A DNA stretch of 21,059 nucleotides from JBDRGC01 sp043818215 (lineage in GTDB: Bacteria; Chloroflexota; Anaerolineae; Anaerolineales; UBA11858): positions 1 to 21,059 of the forward strand of contig JBDRGC010000064.1 of NCBI GenBank assembly GCA_043818215.1. The letters run 5' to 3'. This document shows, piece after piece, positions 1 through 5,852 of this stretch. Both the position numbers and the translations under genes were made by a program. Position 1 is the first letter of the stretch, and each line of letters opens with the position of its first letter. The notes beneath the pieces are model-generated. The model did not search any database, was not told the origin of the DNA, and saw nothing but the letters and a program-made list of their open reading frames with translations.

Positions 1-156
1 ACCAGTTCCCCGATTTACCAATTTACCAGTTTCCCAATTTACCAATTTACCAGTTCCCCGATTTACCAATTTACTAGTTCCCCGATTTACCAATTTACCA
101 GTTCCCCGATTTACCAATTTACCAGTTTCCCAATTTACTAATTTACCAGTTCCCAA
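1..156. repeat. 24-bp tandem repeat inside a coding frame
   Basis: Six complete 24-bp units start at 1, 25, 49, 73, 97 and 121, followed by a partial unit from 145. Variation between units is limited to a few positions: the tcc/ccg versus ttc/cca pair, and single changes in units 4 and 6. The unit is a multiple of three, so it stays in frame with the minus-strand ATPase gene. The array may continue left of the window. Confidence 0.95.
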
Positions 157-438
157 TTCTCCCGCATACCAAATCGCATCGAAACGGCAGACATCTTCAC
201 AAATCCCACACCCGGTGCAGATATCCTCATCAATCCTGGCAAACTGGCCGCCCCAGAAATCTTCACGGAAGATAATCTTTGGGGAGAGTACCAACTCCAA
301 ATTGGAGGCGTCCACATCAGCATCCACCAAAACGGCGCGGAAAGGAACATCGTCTAACGAGAGTAAATGCGCAAAGGCAGCTGCGATACTGGTTTTACCT
401 GTGCCGCCTTTACCACTGAGAATCACAAGTTGTTTCAT
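1..438 (-). CDS. MinD-type P-loop ATPase with ferredoxin motif, N-terminal part, running off the window
   Basis: The reading frame opens at an ATG at 438 and stays open to base 1 (146 codons, no stop), so the 3' end is outside the window. Residues 9-16 form the deviant Walker A motif GKGGTGKT of the MinD/Mrp ATPases. Residues 37-43 (VLVDADVDA) give the Walker A' aspartates. Cys74, 77, 80 and 84 form one CxxCxxCxxxC [4Fe-4S] motif in the position seen in COG1149 proteins. From about residue 93 the frame passes into six full 24-bp repeats that encode the octapeptide TGKLVNRG or TGKLVNWE. In relatives this stretch links the first ferredoxin motif to the second. The gene lies just downstream of an ICMT-like gene and is probably partner to the full MinD-type ATPase at 1091-1981. 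Whether it remains functional depends on the sequence beyond the left edge; a repeat-expanded or broken gene is possible. Confidence 0.8.
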   Translation of the reverse strand, partial: MKQLVILSGKGGTGKTSIAAAFAHLLSLDDVPFRAVLVDADVDASNLELVLSPKIIFREDFWGGQFARIDEDICTGCGICEDVCRFDAIWYAGELGTGKLVNWETGKLVNRGTGKLVNRGTSKLVNRGTGKLVNWETGKLVNRGTG

Positions 439-449
439 AAGTTTTCTCA

Positions 450-480
450 GGTGCGACGCACTTTCTAAGTGCGTCGCACC
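450..480. repeat. Perfect 14-bp hairpin at the 3' end of the ICMT-like gene
   Basis: Bases 450-463 pair perfectly with 467-480, leaving a 3-base loop. The stop codon of the upstream gene (465-467, TAG on the minus strand) falls in the loop. No T-run follows on the minus strand, so it is not a classic terminator. It looks like a REP-type palindrome that overlaps the gene end and encodes the last residues (KVRRT). Confidence 0.85.
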
Positions 481-965
481 TTGAGCCGGATAAGACCCAT
501 TAGAAAATTCGCCCGGGGGACTCGCTGCATATAAAGCCGATAATCGTCACCAAACTTTTCAATGCCGTCCTCATCCGCATCACGAATAGCCAGGTAGATC
601 AACACAGCGGAGATCAAGCCCATACCAATGATCAGCCAGTGTTGGGCGAGTAACATTAGCGCCAGGTTGAACAGTATCCCGGCCACGTATTGGGGATGGC
701 GGCATAAGGCGTAAAGGCTGGTATCCACAAATTTTGTCGTATGAATATAACTTTTCCCCTTGGGAACGCCACCTGCTTTTCGCAAGATAATCATGGGCGC
801 GAAAGCAAAAAATAACGAGAGCAACCATACACCCCAGCCCAACCACTGAATGGCCTTTATGCCAGGCAGCTTGAAGACAAAGAAGCCTAACACGTATTGC
901 GCCACGATCAGGACCGAGATAATGAGTATGCTTCCGGATAATTTCCACGTTTTCTTCATCTGCAT
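465..965 (-). CDS. Isoprenylcysteine carboxyl methyltransferase-like membrane protein
   Basis: This 166-residue protein has about four hydrophobic segments (roughly 10-30, 40-62, 92-108 and 110-128). It ends in the signature of the ICMT/PEMT-like methyltransferases: RHPQY at about residue 89-93, and a C-terminal DDYRLYMQRVPR. These conserved Arg/His and acidic-Tyr elements bind S-adenosylmethionine in the family. The bacterial substrate is usually unknown; a lipid or a small thiol/amine compound is possible, and prenylated protein is unlikely. The start is uncertain between ATG 965 and ATG 959, and neither has a strong ribosome-binding site. It lies between two MinD-type ATPase genes but is separated from the upstream one by a 125-bp repeat-containing gap, so its link to the Fe-S cluster genes is only positional. 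The last five residues are encoded by a palindromic repeat. Confidence 0.8.
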   Translation of the reverse strand: MQMKKTWKLSGSILIISVLIVAQYVLGFFVFKLPGIKAIQWLGWGVWLLSLFFAFAPMIILRKAGGVPKGKSYIHTTKFVDTSLYALCRHPQYVAGILFNLALMLLAQHWLIIGMGLISAVLIYLAIRDADEDGIEKFGDDYRLYMQRVPRANFLMGLIRLKVRRT

Positions 966-978
966 ACAACAACCGTTT

Positions 979-1060
979 CATTGCGAGCGTCTTTTGCGAA
1001 GCAATCTCCTGCTCACCTTGGGGGAGATTGCTTCGTCACAAAGAGCGTTCCTCGCAATGA
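979..1060. repeat. Interspersed inverted repeat, REP-like
   Basis: The outer arms 979-987 and 1051-1059 are perfect complements. An inner 13-bp arm (997-1009, pairing with 1023-1035) is also perfect. The whole folds into a long interrupted hairpin in the gap between the ATPase and ICMT-like genes. It looks like the interspersed hairpins known from many bacterial genomes. No T-run is present. Confidence 0.8.
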
Positions 1061-1090
1061 CATTTTCCCGTTCGTACAAAACCTAATTAA

Positions 1091-1981
1091 TCACATTTCA
1101 CGTCTCACATCATTTGTATATGCAAATCCCTGTTGTACCTCGACTATATTGGTATACAAATCACGGAAAAGCGGCAGGTACTCTGGAAAGGCTGCGACCA
1201 GTGGCTCTCCCCGGGCCAGGGTCTCCGCAATACGACGATCCATGGGTATACGCATAAGGATTGGCACGCCGGCCTCGCGGCAGTAATCGTCCACGCCTGT
1301 ATCGCCGATCCCATCACGGTTGACGATGACCCCGGCGGGGATATTGACTTCTTGTGTCAATTCGTAAGCCTGACGAAGGTCGTGCAGCCCAAAGGGAGTC
1401 GGCTCGGTGACCAGGAGCACTAAATCTGCCCCCCGCACAGATTCGACCACCGGGCACGATGCTCCGGGAGGCGAATCCGGCACCACGATGTCAGCATCCA
1501 TATAATTCCGCCACTTTTTTAGCTGGGTGATGACCGGGACAGCCATCGGCTCGCCAATATTGAGCAGGCCGTGTCCGAAATTGATTCCATCGAGGGAAAG
1601 TCCGCCCTCTAAAAGGCCCAATGTCTGCGGCACTTCTGTGATCGCGTCTTCAGGGCAAACCAGGGCGCAGCTTCCACAGCCATGACACATTTCAGGGAAC
1701 ACGAGAGTCTGCCCACCGAGCACAACAATGGCGTGAAATTGACAGACTTCGGCGCAACGTCCGCAGCCGGTACACAAATCAGCGTCCACTTCTGGAATCA
1801 GGATGTCGACGTTTTTGCGCTGATCCAGGGCGGGCTTGATAAAGATATGGGCATTAGGCGCTTCGACGTCACAATCCAGGCAAGACACAGATATGCCCGA
1901 ATCCGCAAGCGCTATAGCGAGAGCGGTGGCGACGGTAGTTTTACCAGTGCCACCCTTCCCGCTGGCAACTGCAATGATCAT
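1091..1981 (-). CDS. MinD-type P-loop ATPase with two [4Fe-4S] motifs (COG1149 type)
   Basis: At 296 residues this is a normal length for the family. Residues 8-15 are GKGGTGKT (deviant Walker A), residues 36-39 carry the LDCDVE strand, and residues 169-173 (DSPPG) are the switch motif. A ferredoxin-like insertion sits between them, with Cys70, 73, 76, 80 and Cys99, 102, 105, 109, each binding a [4Fe-4S] cluster in the family. Such proteins are cytoplasmic ATPases that occur beside NifX/ORP-type proteins and are thought to move or assemble metal clusters. The NifX/ORP-like gene ends 14 bp upstream, so the two are surely co-transcribed. An AGGAGC site lies about 10 bases before the ATG at 1981. 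The function in this organism is inferred from context only. Confidence 0.93.
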   Translation of the reverse strand: MIIAVASGKGGTGKTTVATALAIALADSGISVSCLDCDVEAPNAHIFIKPALDQRKNVDILIPEVDADLCTGCGRCAEVCQFHAIVVLGGQTLVFPEMCHGCGSCALVCPEDAITEVPQTLGLLEGGLSLDGINFGHGLLNIGEPMAVPVITQLKKWRNYMDADIVVPDSPPGASCPVVESVRGADLVLLVTEPTPFGLHDLRQAYELTQEVNIPAGVIVNRDGIGDTGVDDYCREAGVPILMRIPMDRRIAETLARGEPLVAAFPEYLPLFRDLYTNIVEVQQGFAYTNDVRREM

Positions 1982-1995
1982 TGTTTGGATCGCTC

Positions 1996-2355
1996 CTACT
2001 GATGTAAACTGGGGCCGGTAGAAGCGTTGACTTGCTTCAACTCGCCGGCCAGGAATTTATCGAGCAGTTCTTCCGGGGTTCCACTATCGGCTTCGAAGGC
2101 CTGAATGCCAGCCGCTCCGATGGCGGAAAACGCATTAGGGCCGTAGCGTCCGGTGATGGTGGCTTCTACGCCGTTGCTAGAAAGGAACTGCACGGCCTGA
2201 GGGCCAGCTCCGCCCCGGGCTGTAGCAGCCGGGTTGGGCTTGGCTTCCCAAGCGCGGGTTTCGGTGTCGATGAAGATAAAATAATCACAGCGCCCAAAGC
2301 GGGAGCTGAATTGGGTGTCGAATTTTCCGTCAGATGAAGAGATTGCAAGTTTCAT
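1996..2355 (-). CDS. NifX/NifB-C-terminal-like protein, orange-protein (ORP) type
   Basis: This is a 119-residue single-domain protein of the dinitrogenase iron-molybdenum cofactor family (COG1433). It starts MKLAISSSDGKFD, has the family pattern SRFGRCDYFIFID at residues 18-30, a conserved PN at about 41-42, and the GAG and GPNAF segments that form the cofactor cavity. Members bind Fe-Mo precursors (NifX, NafY) or a Mo-Cu cluster (ORP). No nif structural or assembly gene is present in the window, so an ORP-like role is more likely than nitrogenase assembly. The start at 2355 was chosen because AGGA stands upstream at proper spacing; the same frame stays open to 2505, but that part is an intergenic hairpin repeat. 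The MinD ATPase follows 14 bp downstream. Confidence 0.92.
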   Translation of the reverse strand: MKLAISSSDGKFDTQFSSRFGRCDYFIFIDTETRAWEAKPNPAATARGGAGPQAVQFLSSNGVEATITGRYGPNAFSAIGAAGIQAFEADSGTPEELLDKFLAGELKQVNASTGPSLHQ

Positions 2356-2393
2356 GTTATATCCTAATCCGGATACACCGGAACTATTTTTCA

Positions 2394-2457
2394 CCACCAA
2401 GGACACAAAGGAACACGAAGGTTTTTTTTCTTTGTGTTCCTTCGTGCCTTTCGTGGT
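2394..2457. repeat. Interspersed imperfect hairpin repeat upstream of the NifX-like gene
   Basis: Arms of 28 bases (2394-2421 and 2430-2457) pair with several mismatches around an 8-base T-rich loop. The sequence type (caccacgaagg / ccttcgtggtg) recurs in degenerate form at 10895-10990. It lies between the zinc-ribbon gene and the NifX-like gene. Confidence 0.8.
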
Positions 2458-2508
2458 AAATTTTCTTGTTTTTTTTTGCACAATCAGAGCATGCACTGCA
2501 CGCAACGT

Positions 2509-2742
2509 TTACTCGCGTGTCATTTGCGTGCCGCATTTGGGGCATTTCATATCGTAACAAGGTTGGCCTACGGCATGTTTAGCTTTATGCCCGCAACTGG
2601 GGCAGACGCAGTAACCGCTAGGGCCGGCAGCCTTAGAGCCGCCTTGACGTCCCCGGCCTCCGCCACTTTGTCCCTGGCCTCCGCCTTGTCCGCTCCCGCC
2701 CCCACTGCCGCTTCCACTACCACTTCCTCGTCCTCGTCCCAT
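2509..2742 (-). CDS. Small Gly-rich zinc-ribbon protein
   Basis: This 77-residue protein starts at ATG 2742 with an almost ideal Shine-Dalgarno site (AGGAGGTGAGT) just upstream. Residues 1-43 are nearly all Gly, Ser, Arg and Gln. The rest is a compact Cys module: YCVCPSCGHK, a PC, then CPKCG near the end, which gives three CxC/CxxC-type ligand groups suited to one zinc or one Fe-S site. I know similar short proteins only as unnamed members of MinD/NifX/DUF5320 gene clusters. A rubredoxin-like or zinc-ribbon fold is inferred. The 160-bp gap to the DUF5320 gene (2743-2904) holds degenerate GGTCGGCGG-type repeats. Confidence 0.85.
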   Translation of the reverse strand: MGRGRGSGSGSGSGGGSGQGGGQGQSGGGRGRQGGSKAAGPSGYCVCPSCGHKAKHAVGQPCYDMKCPKCGTQMTRE

Positions 2743-2904
2743 ACCACTCACCTCCTTTTTGGGTGAAATCTGAGTGCCGACCACCGACAGCCGCCAATCG
2801 ACCGCTAAACCCCTCACCGCCAGGGTCTCATTATACGAATTTCCAAAGACCCGAAATATCTTTTACGGCGGTCAGCGGTCGGCGTTCTGCCGTCTGGCTT
2901 GCTA

Positions 2905-3243
2905 CTATTGAGACTCTAGCTTCTCAAGCCGGTCGCTGATGCGCTGAAGATTGTCTTGCAAACTCTGGGCTTGCGTTTTGAGAGTATCTACTTCTTGCTC
3001 TCGTGAAACCACTGGCATGGCACCAGCTTGGACAGGGTCATTAAAAAAGCCTCCGCCCTGCCCCCATCCACCTCGCCCACGACCAAAACCACGGCCAAAG
3101 CCGTATCTTGCGCCGCGGCCGAATCCACGACCAGCGCCATAAGCTGTAGCATTACCAGGGGCATTCGCCCCAGAACAATATCCGGCTCCTCGTCCGGTCA
3201 TTGGGCCTCTTCCTTCAGGGCCTGTTCGATCTCCAAATGGCAT
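2905..3243 (-). CDS. DUF5320 domain protein
   Basis: This 112-residue protein starts MPFGDRTGPEGRGPMTGRG, the hallmark of DUF5320 proteins. A stretch of GRG/GFG repeats follows (about residues 38-66). The C-terminal third (about 79-112) is a charged heptad-like segment (TLKTQAQSLQDNLQRISDRL) that should form a coiled coil. One Cys is present at residue 23 (GYCSG). GGAGG lies six bases before the ATG. DUF5320 proteins are usually found beside MinD/ferredoxin ATPases and NifX-like proteins, as here, and their function is unknown. The coiled coil suggests oligomerisation or docking to a partner. Confidence 0.9.
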   Translation of the reverse strand: MPFGDRTGPEGRGPMTGRGAGYCSGANAPGNATAYGAGRGFGRGARYGFGRGFGRGRGGWGQGGGFFNDPVQAGAMPVVSREQEVDTLKTQAQSLQDNLQRISDRLEKLESQ

Positions 3244-3281
3244 TTCGTGCCTCCTTTTATTAATGAACTTAAATTTGAGTA

Positions 3282-3797
3282 TTATCTTCTATTTTTTCCG
3301 CGCCCACTCCCGCTCCCGCGGCGGCGTTGACGTTGGCCGCGGCCGTTTCGTTGTCCACGTCCACTAGCCCGGTTGAATGAGTTCCTTCCAACTGCCGGTT
3401 CGCTGATTGTGGCGTTCGATTCTTCGATTGAGCGAGGGCGACGCTCCAACCAGTCTACGGCCAGAGACACTAAACGCGGCAAGGCTCCAACCAATGCTGA
3501 ACCAATAGCCGCTCCGATCGAGGGGGAAACAGGCCATTGCGGGGCCGCCGGGAGTACTTCTACTTCAGGTATTGGCACGGGGTAAGATGCGGTGGCAGCA
3601 TTTCCAATTGTGCCAAGTTTTTCTATCAGCAGAATTGCTCCCCGTGGACAAGAGTCCATACAGACTTGGCATTCTTCGCAAAGTTCTTGCTCAACAAATG
3701 CTTTATCAGCACGCAAGACAATTGCCCCAACGGTACAAGCATCAACGCAGATACCGCAGCCATCACATTGCTTGCTATCAATATAGATCAAAGACAT
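3282..3797 (-). CDS. Two-cluster ferredoxin with hydrophobic segment and Arg/Gly-rich tail
   Basis: Starting at ATG 3797 (preceded by AAAGGTGG; a GTG at 3803 is also possible), the protein has 171 residues. Residues 1-60 are a bacterial-type ferredoxin: Cys11, 14, 17, 21 and Cys40, 43, 46, 50 bind two [4Fe-4S] clusters. The first motif has Thr instead of the usual Pro after its last Cys. Residues 93-117 are strongly hydrophobic (GAAIGSALVGALPRLVSLAV) and may be an amphipathic or membrane-associated helix. The last 25 residues are almost only Arg, Gly, Ser and Gln. The gene follows padR after 14 bp and lies upstream of DUF5320, so it is probably part of the PadR-controlled operon. It likely supplies electrons or clusters to the MinD/NifX-like proteins; this is inference. 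Confidence 0.88.
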   Translation of the reverse strand: MSLIYIDSKQCDGCGICVDACTVGAIVLRADKAFVEQELCEECQVCMDSCPRGAILLIEKLGTIGNAATASYPVPIPEVEVLPAAPQWPVSPSIGAAIGSALVGALPRLVSLAVDWLERRPRSIEESNATISEPAVGRNSFNRASGRGQRNGRGQRQRRRGSGSGRGKNRR

Positions 3798-3811
3798 CAC
3801 CACCTTTAACT

Positions 3812-4213
3812 TTAGCTATGTTCGACTTTCTCATAGGCAGCCTCCAGACTATCTATCTCTTGACGGGTGCGGTGCAGGTCTGTCATCCATTCCGTCAAAT
3901 GGAGTTCGCCCTCTGAGGTGATACTGTAGACCCGTCGCTGCGGGCCGAGGCTGTCGTCATCCCACTCAGAGGTAACCAGCCCGGAGGCTTCCATATCGCG
4001 CAGGGCACGGTAAACCAGGCTGGGGTCTAGCCGTTCGCTGTCAAAGCCAAATTCGCTCAATCCGTTTGTCAGGTTATAACCATGCGCCCCGCCCCGGTGA
4101 AGCATAACAAGCAGGCAGGGCTGTAAAAAACTCGTGACACCCCGGCGGTGGCGTCTCCGCTGCCGCCCGCCCCCTCTTCCTTGCCCACGCCCCGGTCCTC
4201 GTCCACCTGGCAT
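3812..4213 (-). CDS. PadR-family transcriptional regulator
   Basis: This 133-residue protein has an Arg/Gly-rich N-terminal tail (residues 1-25, e.g. GRGPGRGQGRGGG). The PadR winged helix follows at about 28-100: FLQPCLLVMLHRGGAHGYNL, then DPSLVYRALRDMEASGLV, then RRVYSITSEG. A short C-terminal dimerisation helix ends the protein. AAGGAG stands seven bases before ATG 4213. Family members are mostly repressors that bind palindromes over their own promoters. A perfect 9-bp inverted repeat lies over the promoter upstream, so autoregulation of the whole ferredoxin/DUF5320/ORP cluster is likely. The effector is not visible. The Arg-rich N-terminal extension is unusual for PadR proteins and echoes the tails of its neighbours. 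Confidence 0.93.
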   Translation of the reverse strand: MPGGRGPGRGQGRGGGRQRRRHRRGVTSFLQPCLLVMLHRGGAHGYNLTNGLSEFGFDSERLDPSLVYRALRDMEASGLVTSEWDDDSLGPQRRVYSITSEGELHLTEWMTDLHRTRQEIDSLEAAYEKVEHS

Positions 4214-4245
4214 TGCGATTCTCCTTGGTTAGTATTATGAATAAT

Positions 4246-4280
4246 GTCTATAGTCTACTGTACTATAGACTTTATGTCAA
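4246..4280 (-). promoter_or_regulatory. Promoter with palindromic operator for the padR cluster
   Basis: On the minus strand a perfect -35 (TTGACA, 4280-4275) is followed after 17 bases by a -10-like TAGACT (4257-4252). A perfect 9-bp inverted repeat (4246-4254 GTCTATAGT, 7-base spacer, 4262-4270) lies over the spacer and the -10. A bound regulator would block RNA polymerase. Placement directly before padR suggests PadR is the ligand. Confidence 0.8.
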
Positions 4281-4310
4281 TAGACAGAAATTAAATTGAC
4301 AGAAATTAAA

Positions 4311-4561
4311 TGGGTGTATTTCAAATGATTTGAAGTAAGATATTTCGCCGGTTGAGCGGTGTCCTGAGTTCACTGAAGGGTAGCTGATGCTTTCCAGCGT
4401 ATACCTATGCAGGCACTGCGCACTTGCGCCGTACGGCAAGTGCAGGTGTCGAAACCCAGAAATGTCGCTTTGACCTAGTAATATCGCTTGATTTCGATAC
4501 GGGCGACGAAAAACATGTCGCCCTACTCAATCAGCGCTTTCAACTGAAATGAAACACACCC
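4311..4561. repeat. 251-bp inverted-repeat element
   Basis: The ends are imperfect inverted repeats of about 25 bp (TGGGTGTATTTCA at the left and its complement at 4539-4561). Inside are a 7-bp-arm hairpin (4501-4523) and a segment at 4413-4453 that resembles hairpins at 5782-5815 and in the repeats near 17470 and 17680. No reading frame worth calling is present. It may be a small non-autonomous mobile element or its remnant. Confidence 0.6.
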
Positions 4562-4580
4562 AAATAAATTTATTAGCTCT

Positions 4581-4816
4581 TTAGGAACGAGAATTAAATA
4601 ACTTGCGCGTTTGTATCCTAACGCGAGCGCTGGTTGAGTAGCGCAGGCATACGTTTTTAGTGCCGGAGCGTATCGAAACCCAGCGGATTAAGGCAAATTA
4701 GCTCATTTTCACGCCCCGCTTGGTTTCGATACGGCTCTCCGTCCCTCCGAGCTTACTCAACCGGCGCTACACTCAAATTTGGAAATGGGCAAGTTATTTG
4801 ATCACCGTTCCTTAGG
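4581..4816. mobile_element. MITE-like element, copy A
   Basis: The left end (TTAGGAACGAGAATTAAATA, from 4581) and the right end (4790-4816, complement reading CCTAAGGAACGGTGATCAAA) form terminal inverted repeats of about 30 bp. The same termini bound a second element at 11043-11298. The interior contains a further inverted repeat (GGTTGAGTAGCGC at about 4632 against GCTTACTCAACCGGCGC at about 4751) and has no coding frame. Size, termini and lack of a gene fit a miniature inverted-repeat element. Confidence 0.6.
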
Positions 4817-4837
4817 ATTTAGTAGCGGTATTGTGAT

Positions 4838-5662
4838 CTACCGGACAATCAACACTGGCCTATCTACGTACGCGATGATCTTGTGCGCCAGGTCATCGAG
4901 CAGAAAGCTGCGCCACCCTTTGCCGCGGTGGGCGCCAATGGCCACCAGATCATAATCGCCGCTGCGGGCCTCGGCCAGGATTTCATCCACAACCAGGCCA
5001 TGTCGCACCTTGGGAATGAGATGGGTATCCGGTCTCTCGATCACCTGGATATCCCGCTCTAGCAACTCGCCCTCAGGTGAATGCGTCTCGATCAATTCTT
5101 CGGCGTCGGCCCGTAATTGTTGCCCCCTGACGCCAGGGCCAGCACTGATCTGCGACATAACATGCAAAATGGTAAGCTCTTCATCCCCTTTCAACAAATC
5201 TGGCAATTGTGCAGTGAGACGGCCAAGTATTGGTGATATTCCAGCGCCACTATCGCATAGCAAAATACGACGTATCGGGCCAAACTCCCCTCTAACCACG
5301 ATGATGGGGACAGGAGCGTACTTTGCCACGTTTACCACCGTGGAACCCCGAAAGAATAGTGCCAACCAGGTATGTGCCCGGTTTTTGCCCAAGATCACCA
5401 GATCGTAGCCACCCTCCTCGATTTCCCGGAGTATTTCTTCTGCCGGGCGGCCAATCCTCACACGGGTGCGTACATCTTGCACTCCTAGAATACTGCGGGC
5501 GCGAGTCAAAACAGCATCAGTCTGAGGTGGGGGACGATCAGCTAGATGTTCGATTACAGTCAGAATAGTGAGCGGTTCATCGGTTCGCGACGCTATCTGA
5601 GCGCCAAAACGTAAGGCAGCCTCGGCACGGGAAGAGCCATCTGTGGTCATCAGAATACGCAT
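4838..5662 (-). CDS. Tandem universal stress protein (two Usp domains)
   Basis: The 274 residues hold two UspA domains, about 1-125 and 128-274. The first starts MRILMTTDGSS and ends with the VPIIVVRG strand. The second starts RRILLCDSGAG and ends with DRPVLIVR. A G-2x-G-9x-G-S/T type ATP-binding stretch is only partly visible: domain 1 has LGKNRAHTWLALFFRGSTV and domain 2 has IGAHRGKGWRSFLLDDLA. AGGAAAA precedes ATG 5662. The gene follows the Na/Pi symporter gene after about 190 bp of hairpin repeats, so it may or may not share that operon. Usp proteins act in the cytoplasm in stress and energy signalling; no specific partner can be deduced. Confidence 0.9.
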   Translation of the reverse strand: MRILMTTDGSSRAEAALRFGAQIASRTDEPLTILTVIEHLADRPPPQTDAVLTRARSILGVQDVRTRVRIGRPAEEILREIEEGGYDLVILGKNRAHTWLALFFRGSTVVNVAKYAPVPIIVVRGEFGPIRRILLCDSGAGISPILGRLTAQLPDLLKGDEELTILHVMSQISAGPGVRGQQLRADAEELIETHSPEGELLERDIQVIERPDTHLIPKVRHGLVVDEILAEARSGDYDLVAIGAHRGKGWRSFLLDDLAHKIIAYVDRPVLIVR

Positions 5663-5716
5663 TGCATATTTTCCTCATTAGACGTATTGCTCAATAAAAT
5701 TACAAGCTTTTGGATA

Positions 5717-5815
5717 CGGATTCCACGGAGCAACACGGATTTCTCTTTGTTTTTTGATTAAATATCCGTGGAATCCGTGAAAACACCTGCACTGCGTGCG
5801 GCGCAAGTGTCCGTG
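5717..5815. repeat. Two adjoining interspersed hairpins
   Basis: Perfect 13-bp arms (5717-5729 and 5765-5777) enclose a 35-base loop. A second hairpin-like segment at 5782-5815 (AACACCTGCACTGCG...GCGCAAGTGT) belongs to the same family as sequences at 4413-4453, 17461-17492 and 17671-17702. Confidence 0.7.
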
Positions 5816-5852
5816 TCCAATTTCTAGTTTCGCTGATCAGCGACAGGTCTAT

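Noticed and set aside
1..156. Regular 24-bp repeat considered as a CRISPR array
   Set aside because: Units are directly adjacent with no unique spacers, so it is a minisatellite.
450..480. Hairpin after the ICMT-like gene as a Rho-independent terminator
   Set aside because: The stem is strong but no T-run follows on the minus strand, and the gene's stop codon lies in the loop.
1996..2355. Evidence of a nitrogen-fixation locus from the NifX-like protein
   Set aside because: No nifHDK, nifE/N or nifB gene is seen, and the MinD/DUF5320 context points to an ORP-like role.
2356..2505. Longer version of the NifX-like protein starting at 2505
   Set aside because: The added part is translated from an interspersed hairpin repeat, and the ATG at 2355 has a good ribosome-binding site and fits family length.
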